Source: Streptomyces dioscori (lineage in GTDB: Bacteria; Actinomycetota; Actinomycetes; Streptomycetales; Streptomycetaceae). From it: DNA of 64,000 nucleotides. Shown here piece after piece: positions 48,653-57,702 of the stretch. The DNA lies in contig NZ_KZ679038.1 of NCBI RefSeq assembly GCF_003024195.1, forward strand, positions 682,001 through 746,000, in the 5' to 3' direction. Position 1 is the first letter of the stretch. Every line of letters starts with the position of its first letter. The position numbers and the translations under genes are program-made. The notes beneath the pieces are model-generated. The model saw only the letters and a program-made list of their open reading frames with translations. It had not been told where the DNA came from and did no database searches.

Positions 48653-50023
48653 GTGACGGTCGCCACGCCTCCCCCCATTCCCAGAGCGGCGGGCTCCCTC
48701 CCGCTGCTGGGCCACGCGATACAGCTCATGCGCGACAACCTCGGCTTCATCGCCTCGCTCCGCGAGACCTACGGTCCCGTGGTCGAGATAACCCTTCAGC
48801 CCGGCACCCGGACCCTCATCGTCCAGGACCCCGCACTGATCCGCACGATGCTCGTGGACCTCGGCCCCAGCCTCGACAAGGGCCGGTTCTTCGAGAAGAT
48901 GGGTCAGCTCCTGGGTGACAGCGTGGTTACCGCTGCCGGTCAGGAACACGTCCGCAAGCGACGTCAGTTGCAGCCGGCGTTCACCCACACCGAGATCGCC
49001 CGGTACGTCGACATCATGCGCGACGAAGCCGAGGCGGTCGTCTCCCGCTGGCGGCCCGGTGAGGCGGTCGACGTCCGCGAGGCGATGGTCGAACTGTCCC
49101 TCGACATGCTCGCCAAGACCGTCTTCTCGGGCAGCCTCGACAAGGAAACGTTCCTGCGGCTGCGCAGTGATCTGTCCGTGGTCATGAACGGCGTCGGGGC
49201 GCGCGTCATGCTCCCCGACTGGGCCGAGCGGCTGCCCCTGCCCTTCAACCGCCGCTTCAACGAGGCCCGGGACGCCGTACGCGCCACCATCCACGAAGCG
49301 CTCGGCGCACTGCGGGCCTCCGGCCACGACACCGGCGACATGCTGTCGATGCTGCTGCGCGCCCGGGACGAGGAGACCGGCGCGCCCCTCACGGACGAGC
49401 AGATCTGCTCCGAGATCCTCACACTCGCCGTGGCCGGCACCGAGACCACGGCGTCCGTACTGTCCTGGGTCCTGTACGAACTGGCCCGCGACCCCGCCGT
49501 CGAGGCCCGTGTCCAGGCCGAACTGGCGGACGTGCTCGGGGAGCGGCCGGTCACCTTCGACGACGTCATGCGGCTCCCCTACCTCAACCGTGTCATCACC
49601 GAGACCCTGCGGCTGCACCACACCGGATGGCTCGTCACCCGGCGCACGGTCACGGACACCCGCCTCGGGGAGTGGACCGTGCCGGCCGGTACGGAACTGG
49701 CCTACTGCCAGCACGCCCTGCACCGCGATCCCGAACTCTTCGCCGATCCCCTCGACTTCGACCCCGACCGCTGGCTGGACGACGCGCAGGCCCGGCTGCC
49801 CGCGGGGGCGTTCCTGCCTTTCGGGGCCGGTAGACACAAGTGCATCGGCGACCGGTTCGCGCTCACCGAGCTGATCACCGCGATCGCGACGATCACGCGC
49901 GAGGTGCGCTTCACCCTGGCGCCGGGGCAGACCGTCGAGCCGGTGGCCCGGGCCACCGTACGCCCCAGGACCCTGCTGATGACCGTCGGCCCGCGGAGCA
50001 CGTCACCCAAGTTTCCAGGGTGA
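48653..50023 (+). CDS. Cytochrome P450
   Basis: Protein of 456 residues. The heme-binding loop is FGAGRHKCIGDRFA, the I-helix oxygen motif is AVAGTETTAS, and the K-helix ExxR is ETLR. PIPRAAGSLPLLGHAIQLMRDNLGF at the start is more like fatty-acid or terpene hydroxylase P450s than typical macrolide P450s. The GTG start lies 12 bases after AAGGAG; the frame is open further upstream. No ferredoxin or reductase gene adjoins. Substrate unknown; it is followed 82 bases later by an amino-acid oxidase gene in the same direction. Confidence 0.92.
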   Translation: MTVATPPPIPRAAGSLPLLGHAIQLMRDNLGFIASLRETYGPVVEITLQPGTRTLIVQDPALIRTMLVDLGPSLDKGRFFEKMGQLLGDSVVTAAGQEHVRKRRQLQPAFTHTEIARYVDIMRDEAEAVVSRWRPGEAVDVREAMVELSLDMLAKTVFSGSLDKETFLRLRSDLSVVMNGVGARVMLPDWAERLPLPFNRRFNEARDAVRATIHEALGALRASGHDTGDMLSMLLRARDEETGAPLTDEQICSEILTLAVAGTETTASVLSWVLYELARDPAVEARVQAELADVLGERPVTFDDVMRLPYLNRVITETLRLHHTGWLVTRRTVTDTRLGEWTVPAGTELAYCQHALHRDPELFADPLDFDPDRWLDDAQARLPAGAFLPFGAGRHKCIGDRFALTELITAIATITREVRFTLAPGQTVEPVARATVRPRTLLMTVGPRSTSPKFPG

Positions 50024-50105
50024 ACGTCCGGTTCTCACAGGGGCGTTGACCAGGGCCGCCCGGTCATATGACGGAACGAGTGGTTTGAGCTCCCCGTCCG
50101 TGTGA

Positions 50106-52172
50106 ATGCCCTGGTTCCGCGCCGGTCGCGCACCAAGCATGATCTTGATGAGTACACACGACATGAACACTCCGGACCTGACCACCGCGGACCTGGCCAC
50201 CTCGGACGTGACCGCTTCAGGCCTGCCCGACGCGAACAGCGCGCCACCGACACGCCGTTCGGTGGTCACGGTGACCGGTGCCACGGTCCTTGCCGCCGGG
50301 CTCACCGCGGCCACGGCCGCCCCGGCCACCGCGCTGAGCCCTGTCACCACACCCTCGGCGGCGCCGGCCGCGGTGCCGCGCGGCACCGATCCGGCGGCGT
50401 ACACCACGGTCGCCCGCGCCATCGTGGTCTTCGACAAGAACGACAAGTCGCTCGTCCCGTCCTATCTGAAGGCCATCGAGAGCGGGCTGCCGTCGAGCGG
50501 GGCCAGGGCCTCGAAGCGGATCCTGATCGTCGGTGCCGGTCCTGCCGGTCTGCTCGCCGCCGATCTGCTCAACCGCGTGGGCCACGACGTGGTCGTCATC
50601 GAGGCCAACGACAACCGCGTCGGCGGCCGGATCAAGACCTTCCGCAAGGGCGGCCACGAGAACGGCGAGCAGCCCTTCGCCGACCCCGCCCAGTACGCCG
50701 AGGCCGGGGCGATGCGGCTGCCCGAGAGCCACCCGCTCCTCATGGCGCTGATCAGGAAGTTCGACCTCCCCCGCCAGGAGTTCCTGCTGGTGGACGTCGA
50801 GGTCGACAACCCGACGAAGCGGGCCAACCGCACCTGGATGCACATCAACGGCGTCCATATGCGCAAGGCCGAGTACGAGGAGGACCCGGCGAAGATCAAC
50901 GACACCTTCGGCGTCACGGGCCCCAACCGTACGAGGACCGCCGCCGCCATCCTCGCGGACGCCCTCGAACCGGCGCACCTGCTCATCCGCGGCAAGGAGG
51001 GATCGGCTCTCGTCGAGGGCTGGGTCAAGGTCCTCAAGCGGTACGGCCACTGGTCCATGTACCGCTACCTCACCGAGGTCGCCGGGCTCGACACCAGGAC
51101 CATCGACCTCGTCGGCACCGTCCAGAACCTGACCTCACGGCTCCATCTCTCCTTCCTGCACAGCTTCCTGGGCAGCGCGCTGATCGACCCCAAGACCAAG
51201 TTCTGGGAGCTCAAGGGCGGCACCGCGAAGCTCGTCGACGCGCTGTACGCGCCGGTGAAGGGCAAGGTGCGGCTCGACAGGCGTGCCGTACGCATCGAAC
51301 GCGACGGCGGCACGGTGCGGGTGCACACCGTCTCCGAGGACTGCCAGACCGGCAAGGGTGGCACCACGGAGGTGTTCGAGGGTGACGAGGTGATCGTCAC
51401 GGTGCCGTTCTCCGGGCTGCGCCATGTGGCCTTCGACCCGCCGCTGACCTACGGCAAGCGCCGGGCCATCACCGAGCTGCACTACGACGCCGCGACCAAG
51501 GTGCTGCTGGAGTTCTCCCAGCGCTGGTGGGAGTTCACCGAGCAGCAGTGGGAGGAAGCCCTGGACTCCATCGAGGACGGCCTCTACACCCGGTACAAGA
51601 AGGGCCAGGTCAGGGACGGCAGGCACCTCGGCGCGCACCGGACCGTACGGGACCTGGGAGTGACCGTCCCCGGCGAGCTCAAGGAGTGTTTCGGCGCCTT
51701 CAGGCCCGCCGTGCTCGACGACCCCGAGGCCTCACATGTCCGGGGCGGTGGCTCGGTCAGCGACAACGCCAACCGGTTCATGTTCTTCGAGCACGCCCAT
51801 CCGATGGAGGGCAGTGACGGAGGCATCGTCCTCGCCTCGTACAGCTGGTCCGACGACGCCCTGAAGTGGGACGCGTACGCCGACGAGGAGCGGTATCTGC
51901 GGGCGCTCGCCGGGGTGCAGGCCGTCTTCGGGCGGCGCTGCGAGGTGTTCTTCACGACCAAGTGCAAGACCCAGTCGTGGATGCGCGACCACTACGCCTA
52001 CGGGGAGGCCTCCGTGCTCTTTCCTGGCCAGCACACGGAACTGTTCCCGGACATCCCCACCTCGGAGGGGCCCATTCATTTCGCGGGGTGCCACACGTCC
52101 ATCAAACCCGCCTGGATCGAGGGCGCCCTGGAGTCCGCCGTCAGGACGGCGTTGAAGGTCCACACGGGCTGA
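50106..52172 (+). CDS. Exported L-amino-acid oxidase (L-glutamate-oxidase-like)
   Basis: Flavoprotein of up to 688 residues with a Tat-type signal ([25 protein letters not shown]). The FAD-binding start is [43 protein letters not shown], and [59 protein letters not shown] and the C-terminal [12 protein letters not shown] closely resemble the secreted Streptomyces L-glutamate oxidase. It would deaminate an L-amino acid to the 2-oxo acid with release of hydrogen peroxide and ammonia. Specificity is not assigned. Several nearby starts (50106, 50139, 50148, 50163) are possible and none has a strong ribosome site. Confidence 0.88.
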   Translation: MPWFRAGRAPSMILMSTHDMNTPDLTTADLATSDVTASGLPDANSAPPTRRSVVTVTGATVLAAGLTAATAAPATALSPVTTPSAAPAAVPRGTDPAAYTTVARAIVVFDKNDKSLVPSYLKAIESGLPSSGARASKRILIVGAGPAGLLAADLLNRVGHDVVVIEANDNRVGGRIKTFRKGGHENGEQPFADPAQYAEAGAMRLPESHPLLMALIRKFDLPRQEFLLVDVEVDNPTKRANRTWMHINGVHMRKAEYEEDPAKINDTFGVTGPNRTRTAAAILADALEPAHLLIRGKEGSALVEGWVKVLKRYGHWSMYRYLTEVAGLDTRTIDLVGTVQNLTSRLHLSFLHSFLGSALIDPKTKFWELKGGTAKLVDALYAPVKGKVRLDRRAVRIERDGGTVRVHTVSEDCQTGKGGTTEVFEGDEVIVTVPFSGLRHVAFDPPLTYGKRRAITELHYDAATKVLLEFSQRWWEFTEQQWEEALDSIEDGLYTRYKKGQVRDGRHLGAHRTVRDLGVTVPGELKECFGAFRPAVLDDPEASHVRGGGSVSDNANRFMFFEHAHPMEGSDGGIVLASYSWSDDALKWDAYADEERYLRALAGVQAVFGRRCEVFFTTKCKTQSWMRDHYAYGEASVLFPGQHTELFPDIPTSEGPIHFAGCHTSIKPAWIEGALESAVRTALKVHTG

Positions 52173-52206
52173 CGATGTCCGTTCGGCCGGTGAGGCCGAC
52201 GGGGCC

Positions 52207-52254
52207 GACGGGGCCGACGGGTCGGGGTGTCCCCCACGACCGGTCGGCCCCGTC
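52207..52254. terminator. Bidirectional hairpin between oxidase and TetR genes
   Basis: GACGGGGCCGAC (52207-52218) pairs with GTCGGCCCCGTC (52243-52254), with inner GGGG/CCCC pairing continuing the stem. It sits between two convergent genes. Short repeats of CCTGTCGCCCCGG follow to about 52312. Confidence 0.75.
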
Positions 52255-52316
52255 GTCTCGGTCCTGTCGCCCCGGCCCTGTCGCCCCGGCCCTGTCGTCT
52301 CGGCCCTGTCGCCGGT

Positions 52317-52976
52317 TCACGGTGTCAGGTGTGCCTGGACAGCGGGGGCGTACCGCTGGACGACGTCGTCGAGCGGCGCCGTGCGCAGTGCGCCGCCCCG
52401 CGCGATGCCGTACATCACGCCGAGGCCGAGCAGCATGCCCACGGCGAGTTCGGCACGCAGTCCGGCGTCCGGGCCGTCGAGACGCAGCGCGAGCCGGTCG
52501 CTCACCTGGGTACGGAAGTTGGCGCGGAGCGTGTCTCCCTGTGTGCCCTGGAGCGGGGCGAAGACGATCCTCAGCAGTGGGTCGGCGCCGCGTTCGCTCT
52601 GGCTGACGAGGACGTGGCGGACCATGTGGCGCCCGAGGCCGGCCAGCGGCGCGTCCAGCAGGACGGCCGCGTCCTCCTCGAAGGACATCACCCGTGCGAA
52701 GAGCGTCTCCTTGTTGCCGAAGTACTTCATGATCAGGGGAGGGCTGACACCGGCCCGTTCGGCCACGGCCTTGAGCGTGATGTCCGCGTGGGCGTGGCGC
52801 GCGAGGAGGTGGCGGGCCGCGCGCAGGATCGCCGCCTTGGTGGCCTCGGCGTCCCGGCGGCTCGGACCGCCGCTGTCCGTAGCCGCCGTCCCCTCACCGG
52901 CCCCGGCATCGGAGGACGTCCCGGAAGCCTTTCCGGTGGAACCCTCGAAGGAGTTCGCGGTCTTCGCGGGCCTCAT
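52317..52976 (-). CDS. TetR-family regulator
   Basis: Protein of 219 residues. After a 40-residue Ser/Gly/Thr-rich leader comes the DNA-binding domain RRDAEATKAAILRAARHLLARHAHADITLKAVAERAGVSPPLIMKYFGNKETLFARVM, then a helical ligand domain (MVRHVLVSQSERGADPLLRIVFAPLQGTQ). The ATG overlaps the stop of the MFS gene (ATGA), so both are made from one transcript and the regulator probably represses it at the inverted repeat upstream of the transporter. The effector is unknown, likely an exported drug. Confidence 0.92.
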   Translation of the reverse strand: MRPAKTANSFEGSTGKASGTSSDAGAGEGTAATDSGGPSRRDAEATKAAILRAARHLLARHAHADITLKAVAERAGVSPPLIMKYFGNKETLFARVMSFEEDAAVLLDAPLAGLGRHMVRHVLVSQSERGADPLLRIVFAPLQGTQGDTLRANFRTQVSDRLALRLDGPDAGLRAELAVGMLLGLGVMYGIARGGALRTAPLDDVVQRYAPAVQAHLTP

Positions 52977-54484
52977 GATTCCCCTGCTCCCTCCAGCAGC
53001 TTTGCCGCGGCTTGTCCGCCGCGCCGCCGTCGCGAGAACCGGCCGGGCTTCTCCCGCTCGACGTGACCCGGTATCGCCAGGGCCATCGCGCATCCTGCCA
53101 GTGCGACCGCACCGGCCATCGCGAAGGCCAGCAGATAGCCCCGCAGGCTGGGCAGCGCCAGTCGGCCGACCGGGCTGATGTGATGCACCAGTATGGCGGC
53201 CACGGCGGCACTGCACACGGCCTGGCCGATGGTGCGCATCAGCACGTTGACGCCGCTCGCCGAGCCGGTCTGCGCGGCGGGCACCGCGGCCAGGATCAGC
53301 GTGGGCAGGGCCGAGTAGGCGAGAGCCGTGCCCGCCGACACGATGGCGCCGCCCAGGACGATCACCCACAGGTCGCGGCTGTCCAGGATGCGTATGCCGT
53401 ACCCGCACGCGATGACGACGGCCCCCAGGGCCAGCGTCACGCGGGGCCCGCGCGACAGCGAGATGCGGGCGGAGACCGGTGACAGGAAGAGCATGATCAC
53501 GCCGCTGGGCAGCAGGCACAGTCCGGCCCCGACGATCGACAGACCCAGTCCGTACCCGGTGCCCTCGGGTGCCTGCACGAGTTGGGCCGTGACCAGGGAG
53601 TTGGCGTAGAAGGAGAATCCGACGAGCAGGGCGGTCAGATGCGGCAGCGCCACGCGTGGCCGGGCGGCGAGCCTTAGGTCGACCAACGGCCGTTCGGCGC
53701 GCAGTTGCTGCCACCACCACAGGGCCAGGGTGACCGCGAAGCCCGTGAACAGCGCGATCACCGGCACGCTGCCCCATCCCCATTCACCGCCCTGCGAGAC
53801 GGCCAGGAGCAGACAGATCAGGGCGGTGGCCAGTCCGAGCGCGCCGAGCGTGTCGAACCTGCCGGGGTGCCGGACGGCCGACTCGTCCACCGTCCACGCC
53901 GCGAGTCCCAGCCCCACCGCGCCCAGCGCGGCCGACACCCAGAACATGGTGTGCCAGTCCGCGTACTGCACGATGAGCGCCGCGAGCGGCAGTCCGAGGG
54001 CCGCCCCGATCCCGACCGTGGAACTCATCAGGGCGACGGCCGAGACGGTCCGCTCGGGCGGCAGTACGTCCCGCAGGATGCTGATCGACAGGGGTACGAC
54101 CGCCGCCGCGGCTCCCTGGAGGGCCCGCGCCGCGATGAGCACCCGGATGTCCGACGTCAGCGCGCACAGCACGGACCCGGCGGTCATGAGGGAGAGGGCG
54201 AGGAGCAGGACGCGCTTCTTGCCGTACATGTCTCCGGCCCGGCCGAGCACCGGGGTCAGCACCGCGCCCGCGAGGAGCGTCGCGGTGACGGTCCACGACA
54301 CGGCGGCGGCGGACGATCCGGTCAGCCGCGGCAGGTCGGGGAGCAGCGGCACGACGGCGGTCTGCATGACCGCCATCAGGATGCCGCCGTACGCGAGGAC
54401 GGGGACCGTCAGCCGGGCACGGAGCCCCTCCGTGGACGCGGACCCCCCGGTGCGGGAGGGCTCCCTGGGTATCGGATCCTGCAT
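52973..54484 (-). CDS. MFS drug transporter, DHA2 type
   Basis: Protein of 503 residues with about fourteen helices: AVMQTAVVPLLPDLPRLTGSSAAAVSWTVTATLLAGAVLTPVLGRAGDMYGKKRVLLLALSLM contains motif A (GRAGDMYGKKR), and GIGAALGLPLAALIVQYADWHTMFWVSA holds a motif C-like helix. The ATG follows GGGGAAG. Paired with the overlapping TetR gene it is a typical inducible efflux unit. Confidence 0.92.
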   Translation of the reverse strand: MQDPIPREPSRTGGSASTEGLRARLTVPVLAYGGILMAVMQTAVVPLLPDLPRLTGSSAAAVSWTVTATLLAGAVLTPVLGRAGDMYGKKRVLLLALSLMTAGSVLCALTSDIRVLIAARALQGAAAAVVPLSISILRDVLPPERTVSAVALMSSTVGIGAALGLPLAALIVQYADWHTMFWVSAALGAVGLGLAAWTVDESAVRHPGRFDTLGALGLATALICLLLAVSQGGEWGWGSVPVIALFTGFAVTLALWWWQQLRAERPLVDLRLAARPRVALPHLTALLVGFSFYANSLVTAQLVQAPEGTGYGLGLSIVGAGLCLLPSGVIMLFLSPVSARISLSRGPRVTLALGAVVIACGYGIRILDSRDLWVIVLGGAIVSAGTALAYSALPTLILAAVPAAQTGSASGVNVLMRTIGQAVCSAAVAAILVHHISPVGRLALPSLRGYLLAFAMAGAVALAGCAMALAIPGHVEREKPGRFSRRRRGGQAAAKLLEGAGES

Positions 54485-54512
54485 GGCACTTCCCCGAAGC
54501 GAGACACGGCAT

Positions 54513-54554
54513 GGTGAACAGCCATTCACCTTAGTTCATGAATGGCTGTTCACC
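54513..54554. promoter_or_regulatory. Large inverted repeat, probable TetR operator
   Basis: GGTGAACAGCCATTCA (54513-54528) and its exact reverse complement (54539-54554) flank ten bases, 29 bases upstream of the MFS start codon. Two nested half-repeats (TGAACAGCCATTCA) could bind two dimers, as for QacR-like regulators. Confidence 0.78.
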
Positions 54555-54573
54555 AACTGTTCCGGATAGCTGC

Positions 54574-54607
54574 GGACAGCTGGTGAATTCCCATTCACCA
54601 GCTGTCC
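54574..54607 (-). terminator. Hairpin between lipoprotein gene and MFS operator
   Basis: GGACAGCTGGTGAAT (54574-54588) and ATTCACCAGCTGTCC (54593-54607) form a perfect 15-bp stem with a TCCC loop, 14 bases after the lipoprotein stop codon. It also shares the GGTGAAT element with the neighbouring operator, so a regulatory role is possible. Confidence 0.7.
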
Positions 54608-54620
54608 GTGCCGCGTCTCG

Positions 54621-55145
54621 CTACGAGGCTTTCGGGCCTGGCGGTACCGCGGGAGCCGCCGTGCGCGCGGCATCCAGGTCCTCGATGGTCCCGCCGACCT
54701 TCGTGCGCAGCGTTTCCAGCATCTTCGGCTTCGCGCTGATGGCCCACTGCGGGCCGACCAGGTACTTGCCCCCGTACATGGAGGCACTGTCGAGCCAGGT
54801 CAGCTTGTACTTCTCGGCGGGGAAGGTGGTGATCAGGTAGTCGCCGTCGGCGGTGTCGCAGACGCCCTCGCGCAGTTCGTCCGCGTCGGTGCGGATCTTG
54901 ACCTTGCAGCCGGTCAGGCCGGCGATCACCTCGACCTTCGCCGGTGCCACCACGCCGGCGGAGGGCGCGGACATCGCGGAGGTCTCCGCCGGCTTGCCCT
55001 TCGCGTCGCCGTCCTCGTCCCCGCCGCAGGCCGTGGCCAGCGGCAGCAGGGCCAGGCCGCCGACCAGGGCGACAGCGCGTACCCCGCGGGCGACAAGGGC
55101 GTGGCCGGTACGTCGCCGCTGTGGCTGCTTCGGCTGCTGTGGCAC
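54621..55145 (-). CDS. Hypothetical lipoprotein
   Basis: Protein of 174 residues starting at GTG after GGAGAGGCAC. The signal has basic PKQPQRRRTGHALVARG, hydrophobic VRAVALVGGLALLPL and lipobox ATAC with Cys near 40. The mature part has two more Cys (GLTGCKVKI and EGVCDTADGDYL) that could form a disulfide, then LITTFPAEKYKLTWLDSASMYGGKYLVGPQWAISA. No named family recognised. Predicted to be anchored outside the membrane. Confidence 0.8.
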   Translation of the reverse strand: MPQQPKQPQRRRTGHALVARGVRAVALVGGLALLPLATACGGDEDGDAKGKPAETSAMSAPSAGVVAPAKVEVIAGLTGCKVKIRTDADELREGVCDTADGDYLITTFPAEKYKLTWLDSASMYGGKYLVGPQWAISAKPKMLETLRTKVGGTIEDLDAARTAAPAVPPGPKAS

Positions 55146-55269
55146 GTGCCTCTCCGTATCCGTGCTGGTCCCGCGCGAGCGGGCGGTGTCCACCAGGGAT
55201 ACGGAGGAGGCGTTCGGGCCGTTCACCACTCGCGCCCAGCTCTGTCGGTCCTCTCAGCTGTCGGTCCTC

Positions 55270-56466
55270 TCAGCTGAACGGGTCGAGCGTGATGTACGCC
55301 GTCTGCGGGTTGCCGTCGTTGACCAGCGACTCGTGGGCGCCGACGTCGTCGAACGCGAAGCCGTAGGCCTTGCCGTCGGCCATCTGCTCGTGGATCTTCT
55401 TGGCGTAGTGGTTGGTCACCGCGTCCTGGTAGAAGCCGGCCGAACCGCTGTCGGGCTGGTTGGAGTTGGTGAGGAGCGTGGAACGGTTGTAGCCCGCGCA
55501 CAGGGTGCGGGAGATCGGTCCGCGTACGAGGTCGTTGGGCGCGTCCAGCAGCTTGTAGCAGCCGAAGACGCTGTCCGAGTCGGGCTTCTGGAACGACGTG
55601 ACGACCGCACCGGCGCTGTTGGTGAAGTTCATGACGTTGCCGGAGACCCTGCCGTAGTACTTGGTGGCGGGCTGGTCCTTGAACGGTGTCACCGTCAGGG
55701 TGGAGGTGGCGTACTTGGTCCACACCCGGTTGATGTAGTCGTTCATGACGGTGCCCGGCAGCGCGCCGGCCTCGATGCCGTGTCCGGGTGCGAGGGCGCG
55801 CAGGATCGTACCGTCGGAGCGGGTCCTGATGAGGTTGGCCCAGCCGCCGGACTGGCTCCGCAGGGAGTTGAAGAAGGCGTTGTAGCCGCCGGCTTTGAGG
55901 TGTCCGGTGGTCTTGACGGTGCCGGCGGCGGTCTTGACTCCGACCGCGTACGGGGCCGAGAACATGTCGACCTGTGTGCTGTTGATCCACAGCCCGGCGT
56001 CGTTCAGGGTGTACTCGGTCCAGTTGAAGAGGATGTTCGCGTTCGGGTCGGACGGGTTCTGCACCGCGGGCTGCACGAGCCCGCCGGTGGTCAGTTTGAA
56101 GACCAGCTTCTGCCCGTACGAGAAGTAGACCCGGCCGGAGAACTTCGGCATACGGATCGTCTTGGTCTGGCCGTTGGCCGGGCCGGCGATCGAGGCGTCG
56201 GGCGCCGGGGTCGGCGGGTTGCCGCCCGCGGGCCAGGCGTGGAAGGTGCCGTTGGCGTCGGCCCACCCCTGCTGGCCGGTCGAGAGCAGGGTCCCGATGA
56301 CGTAGACGTAGACCTGGTCGCCGCGCCCGGAGCTGTTCTTGAGTTCGAGCGGGATGGTCGTGGGTACCGCGGCCTCGGCGTGGGACACGGGTCCCACCGC
56401 CGTCAGCGCCGTGGCGACGGCCGCCGCGGCGACCAGGGGCACCAGCATTCTTCGCATGGCTAGCAC
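55270..56466 (-). CDS. Secreted beta-1,3-glucanase, GH64
   Basis: Exported enzyme of 398 residues: signal (MLVPLVAAAAVATALTAVGPVSHAEA), then a GH64 (laminaripentaose-producing type) catalytic domain with PLELKNSSGRGDQVYVYVIG, RVYFSYGQKLVFKLT, FNWTEYTLNDAGLWINSTQVDMFSAPYAVGV, AFFNSLRSQSGGWANLIRT, TLCAGYNRSTL and AYGFAFDDVGAHESLVNDGNPQTAYITLDPF. It hydrolyses beta-1,3-glucan of fungal cell walls or algal laminarin. GTG at 56466 has GGAGGACGAGC; an ATG at 56457 is possible. A LacI-type operator lies 43 bases upstream, suggesting sugar-controlled expression. Confidence 0.93.
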   Translation of the reverse strand: MLAMRRMLVPLVAAAAVATALTAVGPVSHAEAAVPTTIPLELKNSSGRGDQVYVYVIGTLLSTGQQGWADANGTFHAWPAGGNPPTPAPDASIAGPANGQTKTIRMPKFSGRVYFSYGQKLVFKLTTGGLVQPAVQNPSDPNANILFNWTEYTLNDAGLWINSTQVDMFSAPYAVGVKTAAGTVKTTGHLKAGGYNAFFNSLRSQSGGWANLIRTRSDGTILRALAPGHGIEAGALPGTVMNDYINRVWTKYATSTLTVTPFKDQPATKYYGRVSGNVMNFTNSAGAVVTSFQKPDSDSVFGCYKLLDAPNDLVRGPISRTLCAGYNRSTLLTNSNQPDSGSAGFYQDAVTNHYAKKIHEQMADGKAYGFAFDDVGAHESLVNDGNPQTAYITLDPFS

Positions 56467-56509
56467 GCTCGTCCTCCTACCAGGTGGAAGCGGACCGTTC
56501 GACTCCTCA

Positions 56510-56523
56510 TGAGAGCGCTCTCA
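56510..56523. promoter_or_regulatory. LacI-type operator upstream of the GH64 glucanase
   Basis: TGAGAGCGCTCTCA is a perfect 14-base palindrome, close to the TGGGAGCGCTCCCA operator of CebR-type cello-oligosaccharide repressors in Streptomyces. No regulator gene is adjacent, so an unlinked LacI protein may act here. Confidence 0.75.
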
Positions 56524-56611
56524 GAGTGCTCCCATGAGGCGAACACGTCAAGGTCTAGACCAACATCGCTTGACGTCGGCCTTCCGGCCTGAGAGGCGCG
56601 GGCGCGGAACG

Positions 56612-57649
56612 TCAGCCGCGGGCCATCGCGATCGACCCCGCGAGCCGCTCCCCCGCCTCGTAGATCATGTACGGGACACCGCCGTCCGTACCGAACGAGG
56701 GGGCGGCTGCGCGACCGTTCTCCGGCGCCGCGCTGCGGGAGTCGTAGAAGACGCCGAGGTGCGTGCGCTTGCTGAAGTCGTTGCCGACCTCGGTGATCAT
56801 CATGTCGCCGCCGCTCGCCTTGTCCTTGTTGTAGACGACGTACGTGCTGTTGTTGCGGTACAGCAGATGGGGACCGCCGACGTTGACGGCTCCGACGTCC
56901 GCGTGCCGCACGAGCGGCTGCTGGTCGAAGGTCCAGTTGCGTCCGTCGGCCGACCAGCCCCAGTGGATGTCACGGTGGTTGGAGGTGTTGTTCAGCATGA
57001 AGACCATCACGAAGTGGGCGCCGCGCGACGGCAGTTCGTGGGGGAAGACGCGGGCGTACGACGTCTCGGTCGTGCCGCTGGGCAGCATGGACGTGGACAG
57101 GACGACCTTGTCGTAGGTGAAGTTGATGCCGTCCTTGGAGCGGGCCAGGCGGGTCGTGGTGTTCTCCCCGTGGAAGTACATCCACATCTCCTTGGATGCC
57201 TCGATCCACATCACGTGTGCGGACGCGACATGACTGACCTTGTAGTGCGGCTGCCAGTTGTTGGAGACGATCGGGTTGTCCGGGTACTCCGTGAACGGGC
57301 CTTCGAGGGAGTCGCCGTACGCCAGGCAGATGCCGCCGGGGGCGTCGTGCGGCCCGTAGTACAGGTAGTACCTGCCCAGCGGGTTGGCGAGGCGGCCGGC
57401 CGTGCCCCGGATGCACGGGAAGATGATCTCGCCCGTCGGGTTGTACTTCAGCTGGGACGGGGTGAGCAGGGTGCGGACGTACTTGTAGTCGGGGAATCCG
57501 CCGGGTGCGGCGGCCACGGCCGGGGCGGCGGCCCCCTCCGCGGTGAGGGCCGACGCGGCCGGGGCGGTGAGTCCGCCCACGGTCAGCGCGGCGCCGGTGG
57601 CGGCACCGGCACGCAGGAACAGACGACGGGCGGGACGCGGCTCATTCAT
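56612..57649 (-). CDS. Tat-exported beta-propeller protein, probable glycoside hydrolase
   Basis: Protein of 345 residues with a Tat signal (ARRLFLRAGAATGAALTVGGLTAPAASA). The mature protein resembles five-bladed propeller glycosidases (GH43/GH117-like): YYLYYGPHDAPGGICLAYGDSLEGPFTEYPDNPIV, HVASAHVMWIEASKEMWMYFHGE, RLARSKDGINFTYD, WGWSADGRNWTFD. The catalytic set was not assigned. The ATG follows TGGAG; the frame is open far upstream but that part is antisense to the transporter gene. It lies 53 bases after the transporter stop and may belong to its operon. Confidence 0.75.
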   Translation of the reverse strand: MNEPRPARRLFLRAGAATGAALTVGGLTAPAASALTAEGAAAPAVAAAPGGFPDYKYVRTLLTPSQLKYNPTGEIIFPCIRGTAGRLANPLGRYYLYYGPHDAPGGICLAYGDSLEGPFTEYPDNPIVSNNWQPHYKVSHVASAHVMWIEASKEMWMYFHGENTTTRLARSKDGINFTYDKVVLSTSMLPSGTTETSYARVFPHELPSRGAHFVMVFMLNNTSNHRDIHWGWSADGRNWTFDQQPLVRHADVGAVNVGGPHLLYRNNSTYVVYNKDKASGGDMMITEVGNDFSKRTHLGVFYDSRSAAPENGRAAAPSFGTDGGVPYMIYEAGERLAGSIAMARG

Positions 57650-57702
57650 GGTCGACTCCAGGAAGAGAAGCGGGGGTGGGTCAGGGGTCGGTCGGAGGTG
57701 GG

